Positions 14,344 through 22,088 are shown, counted from the first letter of the stretch. The stretch is DNA of 64,000 bases from Tsukamurella sp. TY48 (GCF_019656655.1 NZ_BPMV01000001.1:2852001-2916000); one strand, 5' to 3'. Notes: generated from the letters alone by a model not told the origin. A program made the numbers and translations.

Positions 14344-15153
14344 TCAGCCCTGTGGATCCTTGTAGTAGACCAGCTGGTGCGTGGTTGCCAGCAGCGTGCC
14401 CGCGCGGCCCCAGACCTGCCCGTACTGGTCGAAATGGCCGTGCCCGAACCGGGCCGCCGAGGCGGTGCCCAGCAGGTAGTCGTCGCCCTGTTCGGCGAGT
14501 TCGGCGGCGGTGGCGTGGAAGTAGGTGGTCAGCGAGATCGTGCCCGCCGGCAGGTACGTGCCGCGGCGCAGGAAGACGCGCGGGAAGAAGGCGTCCGTGA
14601 TCGAGGCGAGGGCGGGGTAGTCCAGGTCGCGGCCCGGCCGGTCGCGCAGCCACAGCGTGGTGGTCGACGACGGCTGCGGTCCCGTGATGTCGTTCAGGCC
14701 GCCCTCCACGAAGCGCTTCTCGTAATTGCGCGGCCAGGCGATGAACTCGGGGAACTCCTGCTCGGCGTAGTCCTCGGGCGCGCCGACGGACGGGAAGTCG
14801 TACTCGGTGTCGCTCCAGGTGTCGCGGCGCGTGCCGAAAACTGCGGTCCCGGAGGCGACCGGACCGTCGTTCTGGCTGATCAGGAAGGTGAAGTGCTGGT
14901 TCGTGCGGTTGGTGCGCAGCACCGTGACCGCGATCTCCCAGGCGCCCTCGGCGATCGGGGCGGCGTAGTTCAGGGTCATCGACAGCGGATCGCCCTGCGC
15001 CTGCGGGTGGTGCTGCAGTGCGGTCACCACCGTGGCGGCGGTGATCCCGCCGAACGGTCCGACCATGTTGTTGTAGGCGGGATGGGTGTGCGCCCGGAAG
15101 ACTCCGGGGGACACCTGCTCGACCGCGGTCGCCTCATCGAAAACGTGCGTCAT
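14344..15153 (-). CDS. Acyl-CoA thioesterase-like protein (double hotdog, TesB-type)
   Basis: The 269-residue protein has the double-hotdog plan of TesB-like enzymes: an N-terminal AYNNMVGPFGGITAATVVTAL helix-strand unit, a YAAPIAEGAWEIAVTVLRTNR strand and a C-terminal SLTTYFHATAAEL ... GTASAARFGHGHFDQYGQVW unit. Enzymes of this fold hydrolyse medium- or long-chain acyl-CoA; the substrate is not predictable here. The promoter looks leaderless: TAGGTT lies six bases before the ATG on the minus strand (15160-15165). Confidence 0.85.
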   Translation of the reverse strand: MTHVFDEATAVEQVSPGVFRAHTHPAYNNMVGPFGGITAATVVTALQHHPQAQGDPLSMTLNYAAPIAEGAWEIAVTVLRTNRTNQHFTFLISQNDGPVASGTAVFGTRRDTWSDTEYDFPSVGAPEDYAEQEFPEFIAWPRNYEKRFVEGGLNDITGPQPSSTTTLWLRDRPGRDLDYPALASITDAFFPRVFLRRGTYLPAGTISLTTYFHATAAELAEQGDDYLLGTASAARFGHGHFDQYGQVWGRAGTLLATTHQLVYYKDPQG

Positions 15154-15172
15154 GAGAGCAACCTACACAGCG

Positions 15173-15442
15173 TTAGGAACCGGACGGATTGGCGGCCTTC
15201 TCGACCTTCGCCGCGGTGTCCGACGACGACTTCGTCTCGGACTTGGCGGTGGTGTCGGCCTTCGAGCTGCGGGAATCGGTGCGGTAGAAGCCGCTGCCCT
15301 TGAAGACCACGCCCACCGAGTTGAACAGCTTGCGCAGCGGTCCGCCGCAGTTCGGGCAGACGGTCAGCGGATCATCCGAGAAGGACTGCACGGCGTCGAA
15401 GGATTCGCCGCACTCCTTGCACGCGTACGAGTAAGTAGGCAC
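15173..15442 (-). CDS. FmdB-family zinc-ribbon protein
   Basis: The 89-residue protein begins with the FmdB motif PTYSYACKECGESFD; a second Cys pair in VCPNCGGPLRK completes a four-Cys zinc ribbon. The C-terminus is a charged Ser/Lys/Asp-rich tail. FmdB-type proteins are putative regulators of unknown target. The start is GTG with TAATAT six bases upstream, a leaderless arrangement. In M. tuberculosis the homologue (Rv0991c) also lies next to the folate cyclo-ligase gene. Confidence 0.85.
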   Translation of the reverse strand: MPTYSYACKECGESFDAVQSFSDDPLTVCPNCGGPLRKLFNSVGVVFKGSGFYRTDSRSSKADTTAKSETKSSSDTAAKVEKAANPSGS

Positions 15443-15502
15443 CCGCCCATATTACCGCGTAGTTAGCACTCCGACGAGTCGAGTGCCAACGGTGTGAGCG
15501 GA

Positions 15503-15508
15503 TACGAT
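15503..15508 (+). promoter_or_regulatory. -10 box TACGAT, leaderless-type promoter of a tetR gene
   Basis: TACGAT ends six bases before ATG 15515. This favours ATG 15515 over the in-frame GTG at 15494, which would lie upstream of the box. Confidence 0.6.
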
Positions 15509-15514
15509 ACCGGT

Positions 15515-16099
15515 ATGACGGTTCCCTCGGCTGCGCACATCGGCGCTCAGCGAACGCCGTCGCCGGCACGTCGGATCGTGGAGGCGGCGCGCGAGGTGAT
15601 CGCGGCGAACGGCATCCCCGGCGTCAGCATGGACCAGGTGGCCAAACAGGCCCACGTCTCCCGCAGCACGCTGTACCGGATCTTCCCCAACCGCGACCAG
15701 CTGATCGCGCGGGTGGTGGCCATCGAGATCCGCACCCTGCGCCGCCGGCTCGACAAGACGATCGTCGGGTTCACGCCGCAGCAGACCCTGGTGGAGGTGT
15801 TCGTGCTCAGCATCGAACAGGCCGCCGCCAACCTCGCCGTGTCCAAGGTGCTGGCCGCGGAACCGGAGTACTTCCTGCGCATCCCCCGGGGGGTGTGGGA
15901 CCTGCTGATCCAGGGCATCGTGATCCGGCTGCGCAATTCGGGTGCCGAGCAGGACTACGCCGATCTCTGCTCCGTGACCGACCTCATGCTCCGGGTCACG
16001 GGCTCCCTGCTGTCCAATCCGCCCACCGGCCTGGACGTCAGTGATTCGGCGGCGCTGCGTGCCTACGGTGAGCGCTACATCGCGCGTCTCCTGATCTAG
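15515..16099 (+). CDS. TetR-family transcriptional regulator
   Basis: The 194-residue protein has a typical TetR helix-turn-helix (about 12-60: RRIVEAAREVIAANGIPGVS, DQVAKQAHVSRSTLYRIFPN) and an all-helical ligand domain. No target can be named. The start at ATG 15515 is chosen because the -10 box TACGAT lies six bases upstream. The stop at 16099 is directly followed by the left palindromic element of the endonuclease locus. Confidence 0.88.
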   Translation: MTVPSAAHIGAQRTPSPARRIVEAAREVIAANGIPGVSMDQVAKQAHVSRSTLYRIFPNRDQLIARVVAIEIRTLRRRLDKTIVGFTPQQTLVEVFVLSIEQAAANLAVSKVLAAEPEYFLRIPRGVWDLLIQGIVIRLRNSGAEQDYADLCSVTDLMLRVTGSLLSNPPTGLDVSDSAALRAYGERYIARLLI

Positions 16100-16102
16100 C
16101 CC

Positions 16103-16177
16103 CGCGAAACTGTCGCCCAGCGGCGTTGTGAGGACGTAGTGGCTGCGTAGGCCCTGTGGAGAACAGTTTCGCGACAG
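16103..16177. repeat. Left palindromic element flanking the DUF559 endonuclease gene
   Basis: Perfect 11-bp inverted arms CGCGAAACTGT (16103-16113) and ACAGTTTCGCG (16163-16173) enclose about 49 nt. The left shoulder GAAACTGTCGCsCAGCGGC and the right shoulder GAACAGTTTCGCGACAG recur in the element at 17081-17152 with 18/19 and 17/17 matches. CCTGTGGA (16153) and TCCACAGG (16187) form a further dyad around the right shoulder. Confidence 0.9.
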
Positions 16178-16244
16178 AGGCATTCATCCACAGGCCGCCT
16201 CCTGGTCGGCAGGTTCCGTCCGTGGCATCGCGCACCCTGCTCGC

Positions 16245-17102
16245 ATGGACATCGAACGGGCCGTGCAGCAGATCGCGGCAGTCGACGGCGGAGTGGTCTC
16301 GCGGCAGATGCTGCTCTCCTGCGGCGTCGCGCCCGCGGACATCGAGCACGCCGTGCGGCACCGCCATCTCACGGTGGTCCGCCGCGGCTGGTACGACGCG
16401 GGGACTTCCGATCCGGCGGTGGTGGCAGCGGTGCGATCCGGCGGCGTGGTCACGTGCATCAGTGCACTCGCCCGTCGCGACGGGGTGTGGAGCGTGCCCG
16501 CCGCGCGCCTGCACATTCGCCGGTCCCGGCATCTTCGCGCGCAGGGGCAATGCTCGGCCTACCGGCCGCTGGCGACTCCGCGGCGGGCGGTCGATCCCAT
16601 TCCGGAGGCACTGGCCTGCGCGGCTCGGTGTGCATCGGAGGAGGATTTCGTCGCGATCTGCGATTCCGTGCTCCGGCGGCCGGGGTGGTCCGTCGGCGAC
16701 GTCGCTCCGTTGCTGGAGGGCGCGCCGCTGCGCGTGCAGCGGTTGCTGGGGGAGGTCGATCCGCGCGCGGACTCCGGCATCGAGTCGCTGGTGCGGTTCC
16801 GTTTGCGGCGCCGCGGTATTCGGTTGCGCACTCAGGTGCGAATACCCGATGTCGGCACGGTGGACATGCTGGTCGGGGACCGGTTGATCATCGAGTGCGA
16901 TGGGAAGCAGCACCACCTCGGACAGCAGTTCGGGAAGGACCGCTGGCGGGACCTGGTCTCGGTGGCGGACGGCTACCTCGTGATGCGATTGAGCTATGCC
17001 CACGTGGTGCATCAGTGGGACGAGGTGTTGCCGTTCATCCGTGCCGTCATCCGCCGCCGCTCGCACCGAGATCGCTGCGGGAAACTGTCGCGCAGCGGCT
17101 GA
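16245..17102 (+). CDS. AbiEi-like winged-helix plus DUF559/Vsr-type endonuclease fusion
   Basis: The 285-residue protein has an N-terminal AbiEi-type winged helix (about 5-50, VSRQMLLSCGVAPADIEHAV then VVRRGWYDAG) and a C-terminal PD-(D/E)XK nuclease of the DUF559/very-short-patch-repair type: Glu in GIESLVRF, Asp in VGTVDMLVGD, then IIECDGKQHH and a KDRWRDLVSVADGY helix. Such proteins are often annotated as type IV antitoxin-like, but no AbiEii nucleotidyltransferase toxin is beside it, so it stands alone. Its last codons (GKLSRSG) are encoded by the right palindromic element, and the left element lies 67 bp before its start. The start ATG has no clear ribosome-binding site. Function is unknown; a mobile or repeat-associated nuclease is plausible. 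Confidence 0.85.
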   Translation: MDIERAVQQIAAVDGGVVSRQMLLSCGVAPADIEHAVRHRHLTVVRRGWYDAGTSDPAVVAAVRSGGVVTCISALARRDGVWSVPAARLHIRRSRHLRAQGQCSAYRPLATPRRAVDPIPEALACAARCASEEDFVAICDSVLRRPGWSVGDVAPLLEGAPLRVQRLLGEVDPRADSGIESLVRFRLRRRGIRLRTQVRIPDVGTVDMLVGDRLIIECDGKQHHLGQQFGKDRWRDLVSVADGYLVMRLSYAHVVHQWDEVLPFIRAVIRRRSHRDRCGKLSRSG

Positions 17103-17152
17103 GCGCGGACACTATGGCCGCAGCGGCCCGCTCAGGAACAGTTTCGCGACAG
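17081..17152. repeat. Right palindromic element, overlapping the ends of two convergent genes
   Basis: Three nested stems are visible: GAAACTGT/ACAGTTTC (17081-17088, 17138-17145), CTGAGCG/CGCTCAG (17099-17105, 17129-17135) and GCCGC-A-GCGGC (17117-17127). The element supplies the final codons and stops of both the endonuclease gene (stop 17102) and the cyclo-ligase gene (stop 17132), and may also terminate both transcripts. Its shoulders match the element at 16103-16177. Confidence 0.9.
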
Positions 17153-17713
17153 CTCGATAAGTCCGGACGGTGTGAGGGCGGCGTGCACGGGCACGTCGGT
17201 GGGCTCGGCGGGCAGCTCGTCGACCAGTTCGTGGTCGTAGACCACCGCGATCAGCCGGGCGCCGCCGCGCAGCGACCGGTCGTAGTACCCCGCCCCGCGG
17301 CCGAGCCGGACCCCGCTGCGCGAGACCCCCACTGCGGGGAGCAGCACGGTATCCACCGAGGTCAGGGCGTCGGCGCCGAGTCGCGGCCCCGGTGGCTCCA
17401 GCAGCCCGAAGGGGCCCGCGGCCAGTTCGCCCCGGTACACCGACCAATCGAGGGCGCCCGGTGTGGCGGGTGTCACCGGCAGCAGCACCTCGCCGCCGAT
17501 CGCGTCCAGCATCGCGAGGCTCCCGGGCTCCGCGCCCACGGGCACGTAGGCCGCCACCCGGGCACCCAGGTCGAGCCCCGCCACCAGCTCCGATAGCGCC
17601 CTGGCCGCGGCCTCTCGCTCGCTCCTGCCGAGGGCCGCGCGCTGCTCTCGCAGGCGCGCCCTCAAGGCCCGCTTCTCCGCCGCCGTACCGGGGTCACAGC
17701 TCATGGAGTCCAT
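17132..17713 (-). CDS. 5-formyltetrahydrofolate cyclo-ligase
   Basis: The 193-residue enzyme (about 199 if the TTG at 17731 is used) converts 5-formyl-THF to 5,10-methenyl-THF with ATP. Family motifs are the N-terminal KRALRARLREQR helix, VLLPAVGVSRSGVRLGRGAGYYDR near residue 140 and the C-terminal YDHELVDELP...DVPV. It is the homologue of Rv0992c and is divergent from galU as in M. tuberculosis. The last residues (ELSRNCS) are encoded by the palindromic element, so its natural C-terminus was probably remodelled by that sequence. Confidence 0.9.
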   Translation of the reverse strand: MDSMSCDPGTAAEKRALRARLREQRAALGRSEREAAARALSELVAGLDLGARVAAYVPVGAEPGSLAMLDAIGGEVLLPVTPATPGALDWSVYRGELAAGPFGLLEPPGPRLGADALTSVDTVLLPAVGVSRSGVRLGRGAGYYDRSLRGGARLIAVVYDHELVDELPAEPTDVPVHAALTPSGLIELSRNCS

Positions 17714-17739
17714 ACTCACATCGTTACCCAAGCGTGACC

Positions 17740-17750
17740 TACCCTATGGT
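17740..17750 (+). promoter_or_regulatory. galU promoter -10 region
   Basis: TACCCT (17740-17745) and TATGGT (17745-17750) are both plausible -10 boxes. TATGGT ends six bases before ATG 17757, fitting a leaderless mRNA. The intervening run of G could alternatively serve as a ribosome-binding site. Confidence 0.5.
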
Positions 17751-17756
17751 GGGGGA

Positions 17757-18653
17757 ATGAACTCGCCGTCCATTCCGAAGACCGCGGTGGTCCCCGCCGC
17801 CGGCCTCGGCACCCGCTTCCTCCCTGCGACCAAGACGGTTCCCAAGGAACTCCTCCCGGTGGTCGATACGCCGGGCATCGAGCTCGTGGCCGAAGAGGCC
17901 GCCGCCGCCGGTGCCGAGCGCCTCTGCATCGTCACCAGCCCCGGCAAAGACGGTGTGGTCGCCCACTTCGTCGAGGACCTGGTCCTCGAGGGCACCCTCG
18001 AGAAGCGCGGCAAGAAGGCCATGCTCGACAAGGTTCGCCGCGCCCCCAACCTGATTCACGCCGAAGCGGTGATCCAGGACAAGCCGCTGGGCCTCGGTCA
18101 CGCGGTCGCCTGTGTGGAGCCCGTGCTCGACGACGACGAGGACGCCATCGCCGTGCTCCTGCCCGACGATCTGGTGCTCCCGATCGGCGTGCTCACCACC
18201 ATGGCCAAGGTGCGCGAGAAGCGCGGCGGCTCGGTGCTGTGCGCCATCGAGGTGACCCCGGAGCAGATCAGCAGCTACGGCGCCTTCGACGTCGAGATCG
18301 TTCCCGACGCCGCGAATCCCGATGTGCTCAAGGTCAACGGCATGGTCGAGAAGCCCAAGGCCGAGGACGCCCCGTCGAACTACGCGGCGGCCGGCCGCTA
18401 CCTGCTGGACCGGGCGATCTTCGACGCGCTGCGCCGCATCGAGCCGGGCGCGGGCGGCGAACTCCAGCTGACCGATGCGATCGCACTGCTCATCAGCGAG
18501 GGGCATCCCGTGCACGTGGTGGTGCACCGCGGAACCCGACACGATCTCGGAAATCCCGGTGGCTACCTCAAGGCTGCGGTTGACTTGGCGCTGGACCGTG
18601 ACGACTACGGACCCGACCTGCGGGAATGGCTGCAGGAACGACTGAACAGCTGA
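17757..18653 (+). CDS. galU: GalU, UTP-glucose-1-phosphate uridylyltransferase
   Basis: The 298-residue enzyme makes UDP-glucose, the donor for trehalose, glycolipids and cell-wall polysaccharide. The nucleotide-binding motif AAGLGTRFLPATKTVPKE lies near residue 12, followed by EKRGKKAML, GLGHAVACVEP and MVEKPKAEDAPSNYA typical of GalU. ATG 17757 is preferred over the longer frame because of the -10 box just before it. It is followed after 23 bp by moeA, matching the order Rv0993-Rv0994 in M. tuberculosis. Confidence 0.96.
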   Translation: MNSPSIPKTAVVPAAGLGTRFLPATKTVPKELLPVVDTPGIELVAEEAAAAGAERLCIVTSPGKDGVVAHFVEDLVLEGTLEKRGKKAMLDKVRRAPNLIHAEAVIQDKPLGLGHAVACVEPVLDDDEDAIAVLLPDDLVLPIGVLTTMAKVREKRGGSVLCAIEVTPEQISSYGAFDVEIVPDAANPDVLKVNGMVEKPKAEDAPSNYAAAGRYLLDRAIFDALRRIEPGAGGELQLTDAIALLISEGHPVHVVVHRGTRHDLGNPGGYLKAAVDLALDRDDYGPDLREWLQERLNS

Positions 18654-18676
18654 CTTCGGGCACAGGGAGGCGAGAC

Positions 18677-19924
18677 ATGCGCTCCGTTGAGGACCATCTG
18701 GCACGGGTCACGGCGGCGGCGGTGGCCCCCCGTCCGGTGCGCGTGGGCATCTCGGAGGCGCAGGGCCTGATGTGCGCCGAGGAGGTCGTGGTCGAGAACG
18801 CGCTTCCGGCGTTCGACCAGGCCGCCATCGACGGGTACGCCGTGCGCTCGGTGGACGTGGCCGATGCCGGCGCGACCGACGAGGAGACCGGCGAGCAGAT
18901 CGTCGTAACGCTGCCCGTGGTGGGCGAGGTGCGGGCCGGGAACCGCCAGCCCATCCGGCTGCAGCCGGGGCAGGCCGTCAAGGTCGAGACCGGTGCGCCG
19001 CTGCCCACGCTGGCCGATGCGGTGCTGCCGGACAAGTGGACCGACGGTGGCCTGTCGAAGGTCAAGGTGGGTCACTCGGTCCGGTCGGGGCAGTACGTGC
19101 GCCGCACGGGCGACGATGTGCAGCCGGGCGATGTGGCGGTGCGCCGCGGCACCGTCGTCGGTCCGGCGCAGGTGGGCCTGCTCGCCGCCGTCGGCAAGGA
19201 CAAGGTCTCCGTGCACCCGCGGCCCCGCGTCGCGGTGATCTCGGTGGGCCGCGAGCTGGTGGACATCGACCGCGAGACCGGTGCCGGCCAGGTGTACGAC
19301 GTGGCCTCCTACGCGCTGGCCGCGGCTGCCCGCGACTGCGGCGCCGAGGTGCACCGGGTGGGCATCGTCTCCGGCGATCAGGCCCAGTTGCACGATGCCG
19401 TCGAGGCGCAGTTGCAGCGTTCCGAGGTGGTGATCATCACCTCCTCGCTGGGCGGTACCGCGTCGGACGAGATCACCGCGGCCCTGGCCGATCTCGGCGA
19501 TCTGGCGGTGGAGCGCATCGCGATGCACCCCGCCTCGGTGCAGGGCTTCGGTGCGCTCGGGCCCGACGAGGTGCCCACCTTCCTGCTGCCCTCGAACCCG
19601 ATGAGCGCGCTGGTGGCCTTCGAGGTGATGGTGCGGCCGCTGGTGCGGATCGCGCTGGGCAAGCGGCAGCCGATGCGCCGGCTGGTCACCGCGAAGAGCG
19701 CGGCGTCCTTCGAATCGCCGGCGGGCCGGCGCGGGTACGTGCGCGGGCAGCTCATGCGCGACGAGGATTCCGGCGAGTTCATGGTGGCCCCGATCCCCGA
19801 CAACGGCTCGCACCTGCTGGTGAGCCTGGCCGAGGCCAACTGCCTGATCGTGGTGGACCCGGAGGTGACGGAGGTCCGGGCCGGCGACGACGTGGTGGTC
19901 GCCTTCCTCGCGCAGCGCGGCTGA
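18677..19924 (+). CDS. moeA: MoeA/gephyrin-like molybdotransferase (Glp type)
   Basis: The 415-residue protein has the full MoeA plan: N-terminal domain with PAFDQAAIDGYAVRS, the VKVETGAPLPTLADAVLPDKW segment, the MoCF core with VISVGRELVDID and ITSSLGGTASDEI, and a C-terminal beta domain. MoeA inserts molybdate into molybdopterin. In Corynebacterium the gephyrin-like paralogue Glp instead acts in cell division with the membrane receptor GlpR; the sepX/glpR gene lies two genes downstream here, so a divisome role is likely. The core ITSSLGGTASDEI carries SLGG where canonical MoeA has SVGD, which fits a non-catalytic or altered member. GGGAGG precedes the ATG. Confidence 0.88.
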   Translation: MRSVEDHLARVTAAAVAPRPVRVGISEAQGLMCAEEVVVENALPAFDQAAIDGYAVRSVDVADAGATDEETGEQIVVTLPVVGEVRAGNRQPIRLQPGQAVKVETGAPLPTLADAVLPDKWTDGGLSKVKVGHSVRSGQYVRRTGDDVQPGDVAVRRGTVVGPAQVGLLAAVGKDKVSVHPRPRVAVISVGRELVDIDRETGAGQVYDVASYALAAAARDCGAEVHRVGIVSGDQAQLHDAVEAQLQRSEVVIITSSLGGTASDEITAALADLGDLAVERIAMHPASVQGFGALGPDEVPTFLLPSNPMSALVAFEVMVRPLVRIALGKRQPMRRLVTAKSAASFESPAGRRGYVRGQLMRDEDSGEFMVAPIPDNGSHLLVSLAEANCLIVVDPEVTEVRAGDDVVVAFLAQRG

Positions 19925-19927
19925 CGC

Positions 19928-20560
19928 GTGCTGTTCGGCGCGGATTGGCAGGTCCGTCTGGGGCCGCTGCGGACGGCGGCGGGCACCGTGGTCCTGCGCC
20001 CGATCCGTGCGCGCGATGCCCGGCAGTGGTCGCGATTGCGCCTGCTGAACCGGGCTGAGCTGCAGCCCTGGGAGCCCTCGGGTGAGCTCGATTGGACCCG
20101 GCGGCACACGGCATCGGCGTGGCCGCCGCTGTGCGCTTCGCTGCGGTCGCAGGCGCGCTCGGGCACGGTGATCCCCTGGGTGATCGAGGTGGACGGGGAG
20201 TACGCGGGGCAGATCACGGTCGGCAACATCACGCGCGGGGCCTTGCAGAGCGCCTGGGTGGGGTACTGGGTGGACCGGCGGTTCACCGGCCGCGGGGTGG
20301 CCACGACCGCGGTGGCGCTGGCGGTGGATCACTGCTTCCAACGGCTGGGCCTGCACCGGGTGGAGGCCACGGTGCGCCCGGAGAACGCCGGATCCCGTGC
20401 GGTGCTGGCGAATTCCGGCTTCCGCGAGGAGGGGATGTTGCGGCGATACCTGCACGTGGACGGCCTGTGGCGCGATCACCTGCTGGTGGCGATCACCGCC
20501 GAGGAGGTGGCCGATTCGATGGTCGCCCGGCTGGTGCGGTCGGGTCGCGCACGCTTCTGA
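19928..20560 (+). CDS. rimJ: RimJ-like GNAT N-acetyltransferase
   Basis: The 210-residue protein has the RimJ/RimL GNAT fold: VVLRPIRARDARQW near the start, GQITVGNITRGALQSAWVGYWV, acetyl-CoA-binding GRGVATTAVALAVDHCF and the C-terminal RVEATVRPENAGSRAVLANSGF block. Family members acetylate N-termini of ribosomal proteins such as S5. It begins with GTG three bases after the moeA stop and matches Rv0995 in position. Confidence 0.88.
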   Translation: MLFGADWQVRLGPLRTAAGTVVLRPIRARDARQWSRLRLLNRAELQPWEPSGELDWTRRHTASAWPPLCASLRSQARSGTVIPWVIEVDGEYAGQITVGNITRGALQSAWVGYWVDRRFTGRGVATTAVALAVDHCFQRLGLHRVEATVRPENAGSRAVLANSGFREEGMLRRYLHVDGLWRDHLLVAITAEEVADSMVARLVRSGRARF

Positions 20561-20702
20561 GGCTGTGACTCGTGTGACGGAACGAGATTTTTGAGGTTCC
20601 GCTACGGCGCGTCGGACCGGATCGCGAGCCCCGGTGAAATAGCCTGGACCGCGACTTACACGGATGTGATCCGTGCTCGACGAACTGCCGGAGGGAGCCG
20701 AC

Positions 20703-21899
20703 ATGATTCCCCAGACTCTGCTGTGGGTCGGGCTCGTGATCGCGTGGCTGGTGGTGCTGGTGCCGATGCTCGTCGCGCGCCACCCCAAGGTGAACACCGT
20801 GACCGATGCGACGCTCAAGACCCGTCTGCTGCATCGCGGCGGATCCGCCAAGCTCGCGCTGCGGCGCAAGATCACGCCCACCGGCACCGCCGACGGTGAG
20901 CGCGACGACGCCGAGCTCGACGAGCCGGTCCGCGCGACCGACGATGTCGACGAGCTGGAGGAGGCACACGCCTACGTCGACTCCGATGTCGACGATCTGC
21001 CCGCCGCCGGCCCGCTGGACGGCGACACCGTGCCGCTCGTGCCCGTGCGCCGCGCCGCGGTGACCGCGCCGAAGGCCCCCCTCGCACCCGAGCCGGAACT
21101 GCACGAGCCCGAACTGCACGACGAGCCCGAGGTCGAGGCGAAGCCCGTCGTCGAGGCGAAGCCCGTCGTCCAGGCCGAGCGCATCGAGGTCGCGGAGATC
21201 GTGGACGTCGAGGAGCTCGACGATGCCCTGGAGACCGAGGAGCTCGCCCCCGTCGCCCGCCCTGCGGCCCCGCAGGCGGAGCGCCACGACGAGGACGTCG
21301 ACGCCGAGATCGATGGTGCCGAGACCGAACTCGCGATCGACGAGCCCGACGAGGTGCCCGCGGACGAGGCGCTGACCGAGGAGGTCGCCCCGGTCTCGCG
21401 CGCCGCGGTCGAGCGAGTGGACCCGGCCGGCATCGACGCATCGTCGCGCCGCCGTGGTGGTTTCGACCCCGAGAACGACGCTCGGCTCTCCGAGGCGCGC
21501 TACCGGTTTCGGCAGCGCGTGACGCTCGCCCTGGGCGTGCTCGCCGTGGTCGCGCTGGGCGCCGGACTGATGGCCGTGCCCTTCGCCTGGTACGCGCTCG
21601 GCGTGCTGGCGCTCGGCCTGGTCGGTTACCTCGCGTACCTGCGCCGCACGGTGCGGATCGAGACCGAGATCCGGCGCCGCCGGATGGCCCGCCTGGAACG
21701 CGCGCGCCGCGAGCGTGAGCGCGAGTCCGAGGTGGTCGACGGTGTCCCCGCGCACCTGCGCCGCGGCGGCTGCGTGGTGATGGAGATCGACGACGAGGAT
21801 CCCGCCTTCGATCACCTGCCGCGCTACCGCGCCGAGGAGTTCGAATTCCTCCGCCCGACCGCTGACCTGCCCGAACCCGTTCAGCGCAAGGTCGGTTAA
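20703..21899 (+). CDS. sepX: SepX/GlpR divisome membrane protein
   Basis: The 398-residue protein has an N-terminal membrane helix (IPQTLLWVGLVIAWLVVLVPML), a basic KTRLLHRGG region, a long acidic low-complexity linker (about 60-245) rich in Glu/Asp/Val/Pro, then two membrane helices (about 275-320) and a charged tail. This matches actinobacterial SepX/GlpR, which in Streptomyces and Corynebacterium supports cell division and recruits the gephyrin-like Glp. Its gene lies two genes after the moeA/glp gene, which supports the pairing. GAGGGAG precedes the ATG. The linker carries a small direct repeat (VEAKPV twice). Confidence 0.88.
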   Translation: MIPQTLLWVGLVIAWLVVLVPMLVARHPKVNTVTDATLKTRLLHRGGSAKLALRRKITPTGTADGERDDAELDEPVRATDDVDELEEAHAYVDSDVDDLPAAGPLDGDTVPLVPVRRAAVTAPKAPLAPEPELHEPELHDEPEVEAKPVVEAKPVVQAERIEVAEIVDVEELDDALETEELAPVARPAAPQAERHDEDVDAEIDGAETELAIDEPDEVPADEALTEEVAPVSRAAVERVDPAGIDASSRRRGGFDPENDARLSEARYRFRQRVTLALGVLAVVALGAGLMAVPFAWYALGVLALGLVGYLAYLRRTVRIETEIRRRRMARLERARRERERESEVVDGVPAHLRRGGCVVMEIDDEDPAFDHLPRYRAEEFEFLRPTADLPEPVQRKVG

Positions 21900-21904
21900 C
21901 GGAT

Positions 21905-21934
21905 ACTCGACCACCCTTGCTAGAGTGGTCGAGT
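21905..21934 (+). promoter_or_regulatory. Perfect 10-bp dyad overlapping the tRNA-Ala promoter
   Basis: ACTCGACCAC (21905-21914) and GTGGTCGAGT (21925-21934) surround TAGAGT at 21921-21926, a good -10 box. TTAACG at 21897 with an 18-bp spacer could be the -35. The dyad may also terminate the sepX transcript, whose stop ends at 21899. Confidence 0.5.
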
Positions 21935-21942
21935 TCCATCGA

Positions 21943-22015
21943 GGGGCTATAGCGCAGTTGGTAGCGCGCCTCGTTCGCATCGAGGAGGTCAGGGGTTCGA
22001 TTCCCCTTAGCTCCA
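21943..22015 (+). tRNA. tRNA-Ala(CGC)
   Basis: The 73-nt sequence folds as a cloverleaf: acceptor GGGGCTA/TAGCTCC, D stem GCGC/GCGC, anticodon stem CCTCG/CGAGG with loop TTCGCAT (anticodon CGC at 21976-21978), T stem AGGGG/CCCCT with TTCGATT, and discriminator A. CCA is not encoded. A strong terminator follows. Confidence 0.97.
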
Positions 22016-22029
22016 CTCCAGGAACACCG

Positions 22030-22059
22030 GAAGGCCCCCTCCTCGCGGAGGGGGCCTTC
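22030..22059 (+). terminator. Terminator after tRNA-Ala
   Basis: Perfect 13-bp arms at 22030-22042 and 22047-22059 with a TCGC loop. Confidence 0.9.
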
Positions 22060-22076
22060 TGCGTGCGCGGGGTGGG

Positions 22077-22082
22077 TACGCT
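22077..22082 (+). promoter_or_regulatory. -10 box TACGCT, leaderless-type promoter
   Basis: TACGCT ends six bases before ATG 22089, and no ribosome-binding site is seen. Confidence 0.55.
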
Positions 22083-22088
22083 GAGCGC

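Noticed and set aside
14305-14356. Three CCTGTGGA words that resemble DnaA-box halves
   Set aside because: They lack the full TTATNCACA consensus and no replication genes are nearby, so an origin is not supported.
16245-17102. Two-gene AbiEi/AbiEii type IV toxin-antitoxin system
   Set aside because: The N-terminal domain is AbiEi-like, but neither neighbour is a nucleotidyltransferase toxin; the C-terminal nuclease suggests another role.
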